From NCBI GenBank assembly GCA_030656145.1, contig JAUSOF010000033.1, positions 124,001 through 188,000 of the forward strand: DNA of 64,000 nucleotides, read 5' to 3'. Below, one piece after another: positions 27,946 through 36,482 of the stretch (positions are counted from its first letter, which is position 1; each line of letters opens with the position of its first letter). The notes below the pieces were generated by a model. The model had not been told where the DNA came from and searched no databases. It saw only the letters and a list, made by a program, of their open reading frames with translations. The position numbers were made by a program, and so were the translations under genes. Source of the stretch: Pseudomonas sp. (GTDB taxonomy: Bacteria; Pseudomonadota; Gammaproteobacteria; Pseudomonadales; Pseudomonadaceae).

Positions 27946-27955
27946 CTCTGCGGGC

Positions 27956-27970
27956 GCACCAGAACGGCGC
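27956..27970 (+). promoter_or_regulatory. Possible NtrC-binding site upstream of nirB
   Basis: GCACC, five bases, then GGCGC matches the NtrC consensus GCACC-N5-GGTGC with one mismatch. It is about 110 bases upstream of the predicted start, a normal enhancer distance for RpoN promoters. Confidence 0.4.
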
Positions 27971-28056
27971 AACACGCCTTATGCAGGTGCAATTAAAACC
28001 CAACACCGCAGTACCAAAATCGATCAAGCCCACGAATATCAAGCCTTCCAACAAGT

Positions 28057-28072
28057 TGGCACAAGCTCTGCA
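28057..28072 (+). promoter_or_regulatory. Sigma-54 promoter of nirB-nirD-nasC-cobA
   Basis: TGGCAC at 28057-28062 is a perfect -24 element. GC at 28070-28071 follows GG (28058-28059) with ten bases between. Transcription should start near 28083. The 27946-28255 gap is otherwise leader. Confidence 0.8.
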
Positions 28073-28094
28073 TTGGTATTGGCAACTTTAAATA

Positions 28095-28158
28095 AAGTGT
28101 TCCCTTCAACGATGAAGGGAACACTTCCCGACAGTACGGGACTTGGACAAAGGCGTCC
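28095..28158 (+). promoter_or_regulatory. Predicted ANTAR (NasT) target hairpins in the nirB leader
   Basis: Three hairpins with A1/G4 hexaloops follow in a row. The first is a 13-bp stem (AAGTGTTCCCTTC, 28095-28107) with loop AACGAT. The second is CCCG/CGGG (28127-28140) with loop ACAGTA. The third is GGAC/GTCC (28145-28158) with loop AAAGGC. The third overlaps the terminator arm, as in the other leaders; the first looks like an extra site. Confidence 0.75.
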
Positions 28159-28196
28159 TCGCTAGGTGACTAGCGGGACGCCTTTTTTGTTTTTTG
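28149..28196 (+). terminator. Leader terminator upstream of nirB
   Basis: AAAGGCGTCC and CGCTAG (28149-28165, one bulged T) pair with CTAGCG and GGACGCCTTT (28170-28185) around GTGA, followed by T6-G-T6. It is a very strong terminator about 60 bases before nirB. Confidence 0.85.
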
Positions 28197-28255
28197 GCCT
28201 GCCATCCGTGGCGGCCACCCTTATTTCGTGATCAATGACTCAGGAGATGGCCGGC

Positions 28256-30712
28256 ATGCAAAAACTCAAGCTGGTGATGATCGGCAACGGCATGGCGGGT
28301 GTGCGCACCCTCGAAGAGCTGCTCAAGCTCGCCCCCGACCTTTACGACATCACGGTGTTCGGTGCCGAGCCGCACCCCAACTACAACCGCATCCTGCTTT
28401 CCCCCGTGCTGGCCGGCGAGCAGACCTTTGAGGAGATCGTGCTCAACGATCTCAACTGGTACGCGCAAAACGACATCAAACTGCTGCTGGGCCGCAAGGT
28501 CACCAAGATCGACCGCAAGAAGCGTCTGGTGATTGCCGATGACGGCAGCGAGGCCGAATACGACCGCCTGCTGATCGCCACCGGCTCCAATCCCTTTATT
28601 TTGCCGATTCCGGGCAAGGATCTGCAGGGCGTGATCGGCTACCGCGATATCGCCGACACCCAGATGATGATGGACACCGCCAAGACCCATAAGCATGCAG
28701 TGGTAATCGGCGGAGGCCTGCTTGGCCTGGAGGCTGCCAACGGCCTCAAGCTGCGTGGCATGGACGTGACCGTGGTGCACATCGGCGACTGGCTGCTGGA
28801 GCGCCAACTCGATCGCACCGCTGGCGAGTTGCTGCAACTGTCCCTGGAAGACCGTGGTCTGAAATTCCTCCTGCCCAAGCACACCGCCGAACTGCTGGAC
28901 AACGGCGAAGGCCGGGTGTGTGCGGTGAAGTTCAAGGACGGTGAGGTGATTCCCGCCGACCTAGTGGTGATGGCAGCCGGTATCCGTCCCAACAGCGAGC
29001 TGGCCGAACAATCCGGAATCGCCTGCAACCGCGGCATCCTGGTCAATGACACCCTGCAAACTTATGATCCGCGCGTCTATGCCATTGGTGAATGCGCCAA
29101 CCACCGCGGCATTGCCTACGGCCTGGTAGCGCCGCTGTTCGAGCAAGCCAAGGTCTGCGCCAACCACCTGGCCCAGCTTGGCTTCGCCCGCTATCAAGGT
29201 TCGGTGACCTCGACCAAACTGAAAGTCACCGGCATCGACCTGTTCTCTGCTGGTGAGTTCATCGGCGCCGAAGGCACCGAGACCATCACCCTGTCCGACC
29301 CTATCGGCGGCGTGTACAAAAAACTGGTGATCAGGGACGACATCCTGGTCGGCGCCTGTCTGTACGGCGATACCGCCGACGGCGGCTGGTACTTCCGGCA
29401 GATCCGAGAGAACCATAACGTCCGCGAGATCCGCGACCACCTGATGTTCGGTGAGAACGCCATCGGCGACGTCGGTCACCAGGGCCAGAGCAGCACTGCG
29501 AGCATGCCCGATAGCGCCGAGGTCTGCGGCTGCAACGGCGTGTGCAAGGGCACCATCGTCAAGGCGATCCAGGAAAACGGCCTGTTTTCCGTCGACGAGG
29601 TGAAGAAACACACCAAGGCCGCCAGCTCCTGCGGTTCCTGTGCCGGCCTGGTCGAGCAGATCCTCATCAGCACCGTCGGTGGCGCCGCCGACGTCAAACC
29701 GAAGAGCGAAAAAGCCATCTGCGGCTGCAGCGACCTTAACCACGGGCAGATCCGCAAAGCGATCCGCGAGCAGCACCTGATTACCCTCGCCGACACCATG
29801 GCCATGCTCAACTGGAGTACGCCCAACGGCTGCGCCACCTGCCGCCCGGCGCTGAACTACTACCTGATCTCCACCTGGCCCGGCGAGGCCAAGGATGATC
29901 CGCAGTCGCGCCTGATCAACGAGCGCGCCCACGCCAACATCCAGAAAGATGGCACCTACTCGGTGGTACCGCGCATGTGGGGCGGCGTAACCAACCCGTC
30001 CGAGCTACGCCGCATCGCCGACGTGGCCGACAAGTACAACGTGCCCATGGTCAAGGTTACCGGCGGTCAGCGTATTGACCTGCTAGGGATCAAGAAGGAC
30101 GACCTGCCTGGCGTGTGGAAGGATCTGGACATGCCGTCGGGCCATGCCTACGGCAAATCCATCCGTACCGTGAAGACCTGCGTCGGCAGCGAGTTCTGCC
30201 GCTTCGGTACCCAGAACTCGACCCAGCTGGGCATCGAGCTGGAGCATGACCTGTTCAACATGTGGTCGCCGCACAAGGTCAAGCTGGCGGTTTCGGGTTG
30301 CCCGCGCAACTGCTCCGAGGCCGGCATCAAGGACGTCGGCATTATCGGCGTGGATTCCGGCTGGGAGATGTACATCGGCGGTAACGGCGGGATCAAGACC
30401 GAAGTGGCGGAGTTCTTCGTCAAGCTCAAAACAGCCGAAGAAGTCCGCGAATACAACGGCGCCTTCCTCCAGCTCTACCGCGAAGAAGCCTTCTACCTCG
30501 AGCGCACGGTGCACTACATGCAACGCGTGGGCATGGACCACATCAAGAAAGCCGTGCTGCACGACGAGGATAACCGCAAGGCCCTGAATGCACGACTGCA
30601 GTTCTCCCTGTCCTTCGAGCAGGACCCCTGGAAAGAGCGGATCGCGCAGCCACAACTGAAGAAAGAATTCGATCGTATTGCCATTGTTCAAATCGAGGAG
30701 GCACACGTATGA
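28256..30712 (+). CDS. nirB: Assimilatory nitrite reductase, large subunit
   Basis: NirB reduces nitrite to ammonium with NADH in the cytoplasm. The 818-residue protein has an FAD/NAD oxidoreductase half (KLVMIGNGMAGVRTLEELL, VVIGGGLLGLEAANGL) and two BFD-like [2Fe-2S] segments (CGCNGVCKG with SCGSCAG; CGCSDLNHG with CATCRP). The C-terminal sulfite/nitrite reductase domains bind siroheme and [4Fe-4S] through TCVGSEFCRFG and SGCPRNCSEAG. GGAG lies ten bases before ATG 28256; ATG 28247 is an alternative. The nirD ATG overlaps its stop (ATGA). It leads the operon nirB-nirD-nasC-cobA. Confidence 0.96.
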   Translation: MQKLKLVMIGNGMAGVRTLEELLKLAPDLYDITVFGAEPHPNYNRILLSPVLAGEQTFEEIVLNDLNWYAQNDIKLLLGRKVTKIDRKKRLVIADDGSEAEYDRLLIATGSNPFILPIPGKDLQGVIGYRDIADTQMMMDTAKTHKHAVVIGGGLLGLEAANGLKLRGMDVTVVHIGDWLLERQLDRTAGELLQLSLEDRGLKFLLPKHTAELLDNGEGRVCAVKFKDGEVIPADLVVMAAGIRPNSELAEQSGIACNRGILVNDTLQTYDPRVYAIGECANHRGIAYGLVAPLFEQAKVCANHLAQLGFARYQGSVTSTKLKVTGIDLFSAGEFIGAEGTETITLSDPIGGVYKKLVIRDDILVGACLYGDTADGGWYFRQIRENHNVREIRDHLMFGENAIGDVGHQGQSSTASMPDSAEVCGCNGVCKGTIVKAIQENGLFSVDEVKKHTKAASSCGSCAGLVEQILISTVGGAADVKPKSEKAICGCSDLNHGQIRKAIREQHLITLADTMAMLNWSTPNGCATCRPALNYYLISTWPGEAKDDPQSRLINERAHANIQKDGTYSVVPRMWGGVTNPSELRRIADVADKYNVPMVKVTGGQRIDLLGIKKDDLPGVWKDLDMPSGHAYGKSIRTVKTCVGSEFCRFGTQNSTQLGIELEHDLFNMWSPHKVKLAVSGCPRNCSEAGIKDVGIIGVDSGWEMYIGGNGGIKTEVAEFFVKLKTAEEVREYNGAFLQLYREEAFYLERTVHYMQRVGMDHIKKAVLHDEDNRKALNARLQFSLSFEQDPWKERIAQPQLKKEFDRIAIVQIEEAHV

Positions 30713-31035
30713 GCTGGTTGGATATCTGCGCCCTGGAGGAGATCAACGTGCTGGGCTCGCGTATCATCGCCGGCCCCAAAGGCGACATCGCAATTTTCCG
30801 CACCGCTGGCGATGAAGTGTTCGCCCTGGATGACCGCTGCCCGCACAAGGGTGGCCCGCTATCCCAGGGGCTGATCTATGGCAAGCGCGTGGCCTGCCCA
30901 CTGCATAACTGGCAGATCGAGCTTGAATCCGGCGAAGCCGTAGCCCCGGACGTCGGCTGCGCACATCGGCATCAAGCTAAAGTCGAAAACGGTCGGGTGC
31001 TGTTGACCCTGAACAAAGCGACCGAATGTGCCTGA
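30709..31035 (+). CDS. nirD: Assimilatory nitrite reductase, small subunit
   Basis: A 108-residue Rieske-type protein that supports NirB in electron transfer. The [2Fe-2S] ligands are visible as CPHKGGPLSQG and CPLHNW (CxH and CxxH). The length is typical of NirD. Its ATG overlaps the nirB stop, so the subunits are translationally coupled. nasC follows after 60 bases. Confidence 0.96.
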   Translation: MSWLDICALEEINVLGSRIIAGPKGDIAIFRTAGDEVFALDDRCPHKGGPLSQGLIYGKRVACPLHNWQIELESGEAVAPDVGCAHRHQAKVENGRVLLTLNKATECA

Positions 31036-31095
31036 TCGGTTATTTGTAGGCCCCGCGCCGCGAGGCCTACAGGATTACCGCAGAGAGATAACGCC

Positions 31096-33813
31096 ATGAC
31101 TCAATCCCATCAGATCACCGCCTCCACCTGCTGCTACTGCGGCGTGGGCTGTGGTGTGCTGATCGAACACGATGACGAGAATATTCTCGGCGTCCAAGGC
31201 GATCCGGACCACCCGGCCAACTTCGGCAAACTCTGCAGCAAGGGCTCGACCCTGCACCTGACCGGCGACCTCGATGCCCGCGGCCTGTATCCCGAGCTGC
31301 GTCTGGCCAAAGGCCTGGCACGTTCACGCACGGACTGGGATAACGCCCTGGATCACGCGGCCAACGTATTCGCCGAGACCATCCGCGAGCATGGCCCGGA
31401 CAGCGTGGCCTTCTATATCTCCGGGCAACTGCTGACCGAGGATTACTACGCCTTCAACAAGTTGGCGCGGGCTCTGGTCGGCACCAACAACATCGACAGC
31501 AACTCACGCCTGTGCATGTCCTCGGCGGTGGTTGGCTACAAGCGCAGTCTCGGAGCCGACGCGCCACCGTGCAATTACCAAGACATCGAACAAAGTGATT
31601 GCGTGCTGATCGCAGGCTCCAACATGGCTTACGCTCATCCGGTGCTGTTTCGCCGCCTGGAAGAAGCCAAGGCCAAGCGTCCGGATATGCAGGTCATTGT
31701 CATCGACCCGCGGCGTACCGACACTTGCGACCTGGCCGACCTGCACCTGGCGATCCTGCCGGGCAGCGATGTCGCGTTGTTTCACGGCATCCTGCATATC
31801 CTGATGTGGGAAGGCTGGATCGACCGCGACTACATCGATGCCCACACCGAAGGCTTCGATGCGCTGAAGACCCTGGTGCGCGACTACAGCCCGCAGATGG
31901 TCAGCGAGCTGTGCGGCATCAGCCAGGACAGCCTGCAGCAGTGCGCACGCATGATCGGCAGCGCGCCGAGTTTCCTCTCGCTCTGGTGCATGGGCCTTAA
32001 CCAATCCAGCGCCGGCAGTGCCAAGAACAGCGCGCTGATCAACCTGCACCTGGCTACCGGTCAGATCGGCCGCCCCGGCGCCGGCCCCTTTTCCCTCACC
32101 GGTCAGCCGAATGCCATGGGCGGGCGCGAAACGGGTTCGCTGAGCAACCTGCTGCCAGGCCATCGCGAGGCCGGCAATGCCCAGCACCGCGCCGAAGTCG
32201 CGCAGTACTGGGGCGTCGACGCCCTGCCGGAAAGCACCGGGCTGACGGCCATCGAACTGTTCGAGGCGGTGCGCGTCGGCACGATCAAGGCCCTGTGGAT
32301 CGCCTGCACCAACCCGGCGCAATCCATGCCCGACCAGAACAAGGTGCATGAAGCCCTGGCCACCTGCCCATTCGTAGTGGTGCAGGAAGCCTTCTTCACC
32401 ACCGAGACTTGCCACTACGCCGACCTGCTGCTGCCAGCCGCCAGCTGGGGAGAGAAAGAAGGCACGGTGACCAACTCCGAACGCCGCATCAGCCATGTGC
32501 GCCGCGCCGTGCCAGCGCCCTTCGATGCGCGGCCAGACTGGGCGATCACCACGGATTTCGCCCGCCGTTTAGAAAAACTGCTACGCCCCGGCCTGCCAAG
32601 CCTGTTCGACTTCGACCGCCCGCAAGCGCTGTTCGAAGAGTACAAACACCTGACCGCCAAGCGCGACCTCGACCTCTCAGGGCTCAGCTACGCGATTCTG
32701 GATAACCAAGGTCCCCAGCAATGGCCGTTCCCGGCCGGCGCAACCCAAGGTACTGCACGCCTGTACGGCGACGGCTGTTACCCCACTGCAAATGGTCGCG
32801 CACAGTTTCATGCCGACCCCTACCGCGCCCCCAAGGAAACCCGCGACGCACGCTTCCCGCTGACCCTCAACACCGGTCGCCTGCGCGATCAGTGGCACGG
32901 CATGAGCCGTACCGGCACTGCAGCCCGCCTGTTCGGCCATGCCGAGGAGGCCGTGCTCAGCCTGCACCCGGACGAACTGCGCCGGCTGCGCCTGCAAGCC
33001 GGAGACCTGGTCAAGGTGCGCAGCCGGCGCGGCAGCTTGATCGTGCCGGTGCAAGCCGACGACTCGGTACGCTCCGGCCAGGCCTATCTGCCGATGCACT
33101 GGGGCAACCGTTTTCTCAAGGGGCTGGGCACCAACGTACTGACCCTGCCGGCCTTCGACCCGCTGTCCAAGCAACCCGAACTCAAACACGCCGCCGTTCA
33201 GGTAGCCAAAGTTGAACTGCCCTGGCAGTTCTTCGCCCTGGTGGAGGGGGATGTGCAAACGCGCTTCGAGGCATTACGCCCGCTGTTCGAAGGATTCGAC
33301 TACGCCAATCTGACCCTTACCGGTCGCGAGCGCCCTGCCCTGGTCATCCGCGCGGCATGCGCGGTGGCCCCCGAGCCCGAACGCCTGGCACAGATCGATC
33401 AATTACTGGGTTTGCATGAAGGTCCGGTGCTGGCTTACGACGACCCACGCCGGGCGGTAGGCAAGCGCGTGCGCATTGAGGACGGCCGCATCAAGGCCAT
33501 CCGCCTGGCCGGCGAGACCGCCGCTCGCGACTGGCTGAAGAGCCTGTGGAGCGAAGGCCAGGCCGATGCCGACCTGCGTCGCTGGCTGCTGGCGCCACTG
33601 TCCACCCCACCAGGCGCGGCCAGCGGCAAGAAGACCAGCAAGACCCTGTGCAACTGCCTGAATGTCAGCCAGGACGCGGTGTGTGCCGGTATCGCCCGCG
33701 GCCTCGACCTCGACGGCCTCAGGCAGGAACTCAAGTGCGGCACCAGTTGCGGCTCCTGTGTACCGGAAATCAAACGACTGCTGGCCGCCCAGGCAATCGC
33801 GGTCAACACATAA
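31096..33813 (+). CDS. nasC: Assimilatory nitrate reductase catalytic subunit
   Basis: This cytoplasmic molybdenum bis-MGD enzyme reduces nitrate to nitrite. The 905-residue protein starts with the [4Fe-4S] motif CCYCGVGCGV and a fourth Cys in GKLCSKGS. It then has the MGD-binding domains (SNSRLCMSSAVVGYK, GLNQSSAGSAKNSALINLHLATGQIGRPGAGPFS) and the molydopterin dinucleotide-binding C-domain (LNTGRLRDQWHGMSRTG). A BFD-like [2Fe-2S] tail follows (LCNCLNVSQ, CGTSCGSCVPE), typical of the NADH-linked NasA/NasC type. It lies after nirBD and before cobA in the same direction. Confidence 0.95.
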   Translation: MTQSHQITASTCCYCGVGCGVLIEHDDENILGVQGDPDHPANFGKLCSKGSTLHLTGDLDARGLYPELRLAKGLARSRTDWDNALDHAANVFAETIREHGPDSVAFYISGQLLTEDYYAFNKLARALVGTNNIDSNSRLCMSSAVVGYKRSLGADAPPCNYQDIEQSDCVLIAGSNMAYAHPVLFRRLEEAKAKRPDMQVIVIDPRRTDTCDLADLHLAILPGSDVALFHGILHILMWEGWIDRDYIDAHTEGFDALKTLVRDYSPQMVSELCGISQDSLQQCARMIGSAPSFLSLWCMGLNQSSAGSAKNSALINLHLATGQIGRPGAGPFSLTGQPNAMGGRETGSLSNLLPGHREAGNAQHRAEVAQYWGVDALPESTGLTAIELFEAVRVGTIKALWIACTNPAQSMPDQNKVHEALATCPFVVVQEAFFTTETCHYADLLLPAASWGEKEGTVTNSERRISHVRRAVPAPFDARPDWAITTDFARRLEKLLRPGLPSLFDFDRPQALFEEYKHLTAKRDLDLSGLSYAILDNQGPQQWPFPAGATQGTARLYGDGCYPTANGRAQFHADPYRAPKETRDARFPLTLNTGRLRDQWHGMSRTGTAARLFGHAEEAVLSLHPDELRRLRLQAGDLVKVRSRRGSLIVPVQADDSVRSGQAYLPMHWGNRFLKGLGTNVLTLPAFDPLSKQPELKHAAVQVAKVELPWQFFALVEGDVQTRFEALRPLFEGFDYANLTLTGRERPALVIRAACAVAPEPERLAQIDQLLGLHEGPVLAYDDPRRAVGKRVRIEDGRIKAIRLAGETAARDWLKSLWSEGQADADLRRWLLAPLSTPPGAASGKKTSKTLCNCLNVSQDAVCAGIARGLDLDGLRQELKCGTSCGSCVPEIKRLLAAQAIAVNT

Positions 33814-33814
33814 C

Positions 33815-33885
33815 CGTAGGGTGCGCGAGGCCACCTAGGCCATGCGCACCAACCCCGACACTTGGTGCGCACGGCGCACCCTACG
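33815..33885 (+). repeat. Nested palindromic (REP-like) repeat between nasC and cobA
   Basis: The outer arms CGTAGGGTGCGC (33815-33826) and GCGCACCCTACG (33874-33885) enclose the inner pair TGCGCACCAA (33843-33852) and TTGGTGCGCA (33862-33871). It lies within the operon, so it may act as an mRNA hairpin between nasC and cobA. Confidence 0.75.
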
Positions 33886-33898
33886 CGAGGAATTCCAT

Positions 33899-34636
33899 AT
33901 GAGCGCAAAAGTCTGGCTGGTGGGCGCAGGCCCAGGTGACCCGGAACTGCTGACCCTCAAGGCGGTGAAAGCCCTGAGTCTGGCCGATATCGTGATGATC
34001 GATGACCTGGTCAACCCGGCCGTGCTGGAACACTGCCCAACCGCCCGTATCGTCCAGGTAGGCAAGCGTGGCGGCTGCCGCTCGACACCGCAGGTCTTTA
34101 TCCATCGCTTGATGCTGCGCTATGCACGCCAGGGTAAATGTGTGGTGCGCCTGAAAGGCGGTGACCCGTGCATCTTCGGCCGTGGCAGCGAAGAGGTCGA
34201 CTGGTTGCAGCAGCATGGCATCGAGGTGGAGATGGTCAATGGCATCACCGCTGGACTGGCCGGTGCCACCAACTGCGGCATTCCCCTGACCCTGCGCGGT
34301 GTTGCTCGCGGCGTGACCCTGGTCACCGCCCATACCCAGGACGACAGCACGCTGAACTGGCAAGCCCTCGCCCAAGGTGGCACCACCTTGGTGGTGTATA
34401 TGGGCGTGGCCAAGCTGGCAGACATCCGCGATAGCCTGCTGGCCGGCGGCATGTGCGCCGATATGCCGGTAGCAATGATCGAAAATGCCTCGTTGCCTCA
34501 CCAGCGCGAATGCCGCAGCTCACTGGCGGCGATGCATCAGGATGCCCTGGCTTTCCAGCTGAAAAGCCCGGCCATCCTGGTGATTGGCCAGGTTGCCGCC
34601 GGGCATCACGCGCACTCACTTGCTGCGATTGCCTAA
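33899..34636 (+). CDS. cobA: Uroporphyrinogen-III C-methyltransferase
   Basis: CobA (SUMT) adds two methyl groups to uroporphyrinogen III to make precorrin-2, the precursor of siroheme, which NirB needs. The 245-residue protein has the SUMT signatures VWLVGAGPGDPELLTLKA at the start, VGKRGGCRSTPQ, VVRLKGGDPCIFGRG and NGITAGLAGATNCGIPLT. GAGGAATT precedes ATG 33899; an upstream ATG at 33842 lies inside the repeat and adds unrelated residues. Ending the nitrite reductase operon with cobA matches cofactor supply to enzyme synthesis. Confidence 0.95.
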   Translation: MSAKVWLVGAGPGDPELLTLKAVKALSLADIVMIDDLVNPAVLEHCPTARIVQVGKRGGCRSTPQVFIHRLMLRYARQGKCVVRLKGGDPCIFGRGSEEVDWLQQHGIEVEMVNGITAGLAGATNCGIPLTLRGVARGVTLVTAHTQDDSTLNWQALAQGGTTLVVYMGVAKLADIRDSLLAGGMCADMPVAMIENASLPHQRECRSSLAAMHQDALAFQLKSPAILVIGQVAAGHHAHSLAAIA

Positions 34637-34654
34637 AGCCGCGGAATTACACTT

Positions 34655-34678
34655 GCCCGGCCTCGGCCGGGCTTTTTT
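34655..34678 (+). terminator. cobA operon terminator
   Basis: GCCCGGC pairs with GCCGGGC (34655-34672) around CTCG and runs into TTTTTT. Confidence 0.9.
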
Positions 34679-34687
34679 CTGGACAAA

Positions 34688-34715
34688 GAAAAACCCGGCC
34701 GAGGCCGGGTTTTTC
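34688..34715 (-). terminator. oprF terminator
   Basis: On the minus strand an ACCCGGC/GCCGGGT stem with a CTCG loop is flanked by A-runs and T-runs. It works for oprF and is a near copy of the adjacent cobA terminator. Confidence 0.85.
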
Positions 34716-34733
34716 CTAGCAGCTAAAGACCAG

Positions 34734-35699
34734 TTACTGGACTTGAGCTTCTACTTGAGCTTCAACACGACGGTTGATGGCACGGCCCGACTCAGTTGCG
34801 TTATCGGCAACCGGCTGAGTTTCGCCATAACCAGCAGCGTTTACGCGCTGGCCTTCAACACCGTACTGGTTGACCAGAACTTCACGAACAGCGCTTGCAC
34901 GCTTTTCGGACAGCTGCTGGTTGTAGGTATCAGTACCGACGGAGTCAGTGTGACCTTCAACCACGGTAGTGGTCTGTGGATACTGCTTCATGAAATCAGC
35001 CAGGTTTTTGATATCGCCATAGCTTTCTTCTTTGACTTGAGCTTTGTCGAAGTCGAATTTCACGTCCAGCTCAACACGTACAACCTGGGCTGGCTCTTCA
35101 GCAACTGCAACCGGCTCTGGCATCGGCTCTGGAGCGGCTTGTGCAACCTGAACAGGTTGAGTGCTGCCACCGAAGTTCATGCCAAGACCGATGCTTGGAG
35201 CCCACTCGGTATCACCTTGGTCGATGTTGTACTGGGCTTCAACGCCAGCACGAGCATAGAGGTTTTCGGTGATGTAGTACTTGGCGCCGCCGCCAATGTT
35301 GGCAAAGGTGGAACCGTTACGACCGCCGCGACCGGTTTGGCCGATGCTCTGATCCGAGAAACCTGCCGACAGGTAAGGGCGCAGTGCGTCACCGGCATTG
35401 TTGAAGTGATACAGAGCATCGAGGGCTGTGTTCGAGCCTTTGATGTTACGGCCATCTTGGCCACGAGCGTTGTGCACTTCGTCGTAGGCCAGACGCAATT
35501 CAACGTCATCAGTCAGGTAGTAACCGATGCTGCCGCCGAACAAGTTACCGTTGTTTTTGAAGTCACGAGCGCTGTCGAAGATTTCCTTCTTGGCGAAGCC
35601 CTCCACTTCAATCGCGCCTTGACCTTGAGCCAGAGCGCCAAAAGAGGCAGACGCCAGCACAGAACTAATCACAACGCCCAAAGTGTTTTTAAATTTCAT
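34734..35699 (-). CDS. oprF: Major outer-membrane porin OprF
   Basis: OprF is the main nonspecific porin of Pseudomonas and anchors the outer membrane to peptidoglycan. The 321-residue precursor has a signal peptide (MKFKNTLGVVISSVLASASFGALA), an eight-strand OprF beta-barrel domain, a Pro/Ala/Glu-rich linker (APEPMPEPVAVAEEPA) and a C-terminal OmpA domain (VEGHTDSVGTDTYNQQLSEKRA). Length is as in fluorescent pseudomonads. The frame is open to 35753, but ATG 35699 gives the known N-terminus. A 7-bp inverted repeat (GTTGTCT/AGACAAC, 35729-35750) lies in its leader. sigX is just upstream. Confidence 0.96.
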   Translation of the reverse strand: MKFKNTLGVVISSVLASASFGALAQGQGAIEVEGFAKKEIFDSARDFKNNGNLFGGSIGYYLTDDVELRLAYDEVHNARGQDGRNIKGSNTALDALYHFNNAGDALRPYLSAGFSDQSIGQTGRGGRNGSTFANIGGGAKYYITENLYARAGVEAQYNIDQGDTEWAPSIGLGMNFGGSTQPVQVAQAAPEPMPEPVAVAEEPAQVVRVELDVKFDFDKAQVKEESYGDIKNLADFMKQYPQTTTVVEGHTDSVGTDTYNQQLSEKRASAVREVLVNQYGVEGQRVNAAGYGETQPVADNATESGRAINRRVEAQVEAQVQ

Positions 35700-35802
35700 C
35701 CGTAAATCCCTAGCTTGGTGGTCAGTAAGTTGTCTGACAAACAAGACAACCAAAGAGTAATTCTAACAGAACTCCTCGTAGCATTAGAGGCCCTGTATAT
35801 AT

Positions 35803-36393
35803 TTAAGTTTCAATGCTGGTCGAAAATTTTTCTCGCAACCGGTCGAGCGCCCGCTTGTAGCGCATTTTCGTGGCGCTCAGCCCCATGTGCATGATGTCGG
35901 CGATCTCCTGAAACTCCAGCTCTGCGACAAAACGTAGCACCAGAATTTCTCGATCAATCGGGTTTACATGCACCAGCCAACGATCAAGACCGCCACGGTC
36001 TTCGACCTTGGGCATCTTTTCTTCAGATGCTTCTTCCAATGGGTCCAGGCTCAATGCATCCATCAGGCGACGCTTGCGCCGTTCTTTACGGTACTGGGTA
36101 ATACACTCGTTATACGTAATGCTATATAGCCAGGTTTTAAACTTCGACTTGCCTTCGAAGTTCTTCAACCCATAGAGCACCTTAAGCATGACCTCCTGAC
36201 AAACATCGTCGGCGTCGCGCTCGCTGCCCAAATAACGCGCACACACGTTAAACAGCGTGCGCTGATAACGACGCATCAGCTCTTCGTAAGCACGGGTCAC
36301 GTGGAACAGTTCGCCATGCGCACGCGCAACGAGTTCCTCATCCGAGAGTTCGCGGGGGTCATAGCGCAAGGGCATCGATTGGGCTTTATTCAA
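35803..36393 (-). CDS. sigX: ECF sigma factor SigX
   Basis: SigX is an extracytoplasmic-function sigma factor that controls oprF and fatty-acid/membrane genes in Pseudomonas. The 196-residue protein has region 2 (YEELMRRYQRTLFNVCARYLGSERDADDVCQEVMLKVLYGL) and region 4 (FQEIADIMHMGLSATKMRYKRALDRLREKF). I place the start at TTG 36393 because homologues begin MNKAQS; an ATG six codons later is the alternative. No strong ribosome site is visible there. It lies upstream of oprF and downstream of cmpX, the standard arrangement. Confidence 0.92.
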   Translation of the reverse strand: MNKAQSMPLRYDPRELSDEELVARAHGELFHVTRAYEELMRRYQRTLFNVCARYLGSERDADDVCQEVMLKVLYGLKNFEGKSKFKTWLYSITYNECITQYRKERRKRRLMDALSLDPLEEASEEKMPKVEDRGGLDRWLVHVNPIDREILVLRFVAELEFQEIADIMHMGLSATKMRYKRALDRLREKFSTSIET

Positions 36394-36482
36394 AACGAGT
36401 CGGGCCGACAGTCGGGACGGAGGCTGCCAGCGCCTGGTAAATAGGCGCTGGGTTGGCGGCATAGATTAGCAGCATTGGCGCG

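Noticed and set aside
33815..33885. Possible CRISPR or transposon end
   Set aside because: Only one nested palindrome without regular spacers or repeated units; better explained as a REP element.
34584..35705. 373-codon plus-strand frame over oprF
   Set aside because: It reads through the cobA and oprF terminators and is antisense to oprF.
35729..35750. 7-bp inverted repeat in the oprF leader as an operator
   Set aside because: Too short and without a second site; noted in the oprF entry only.
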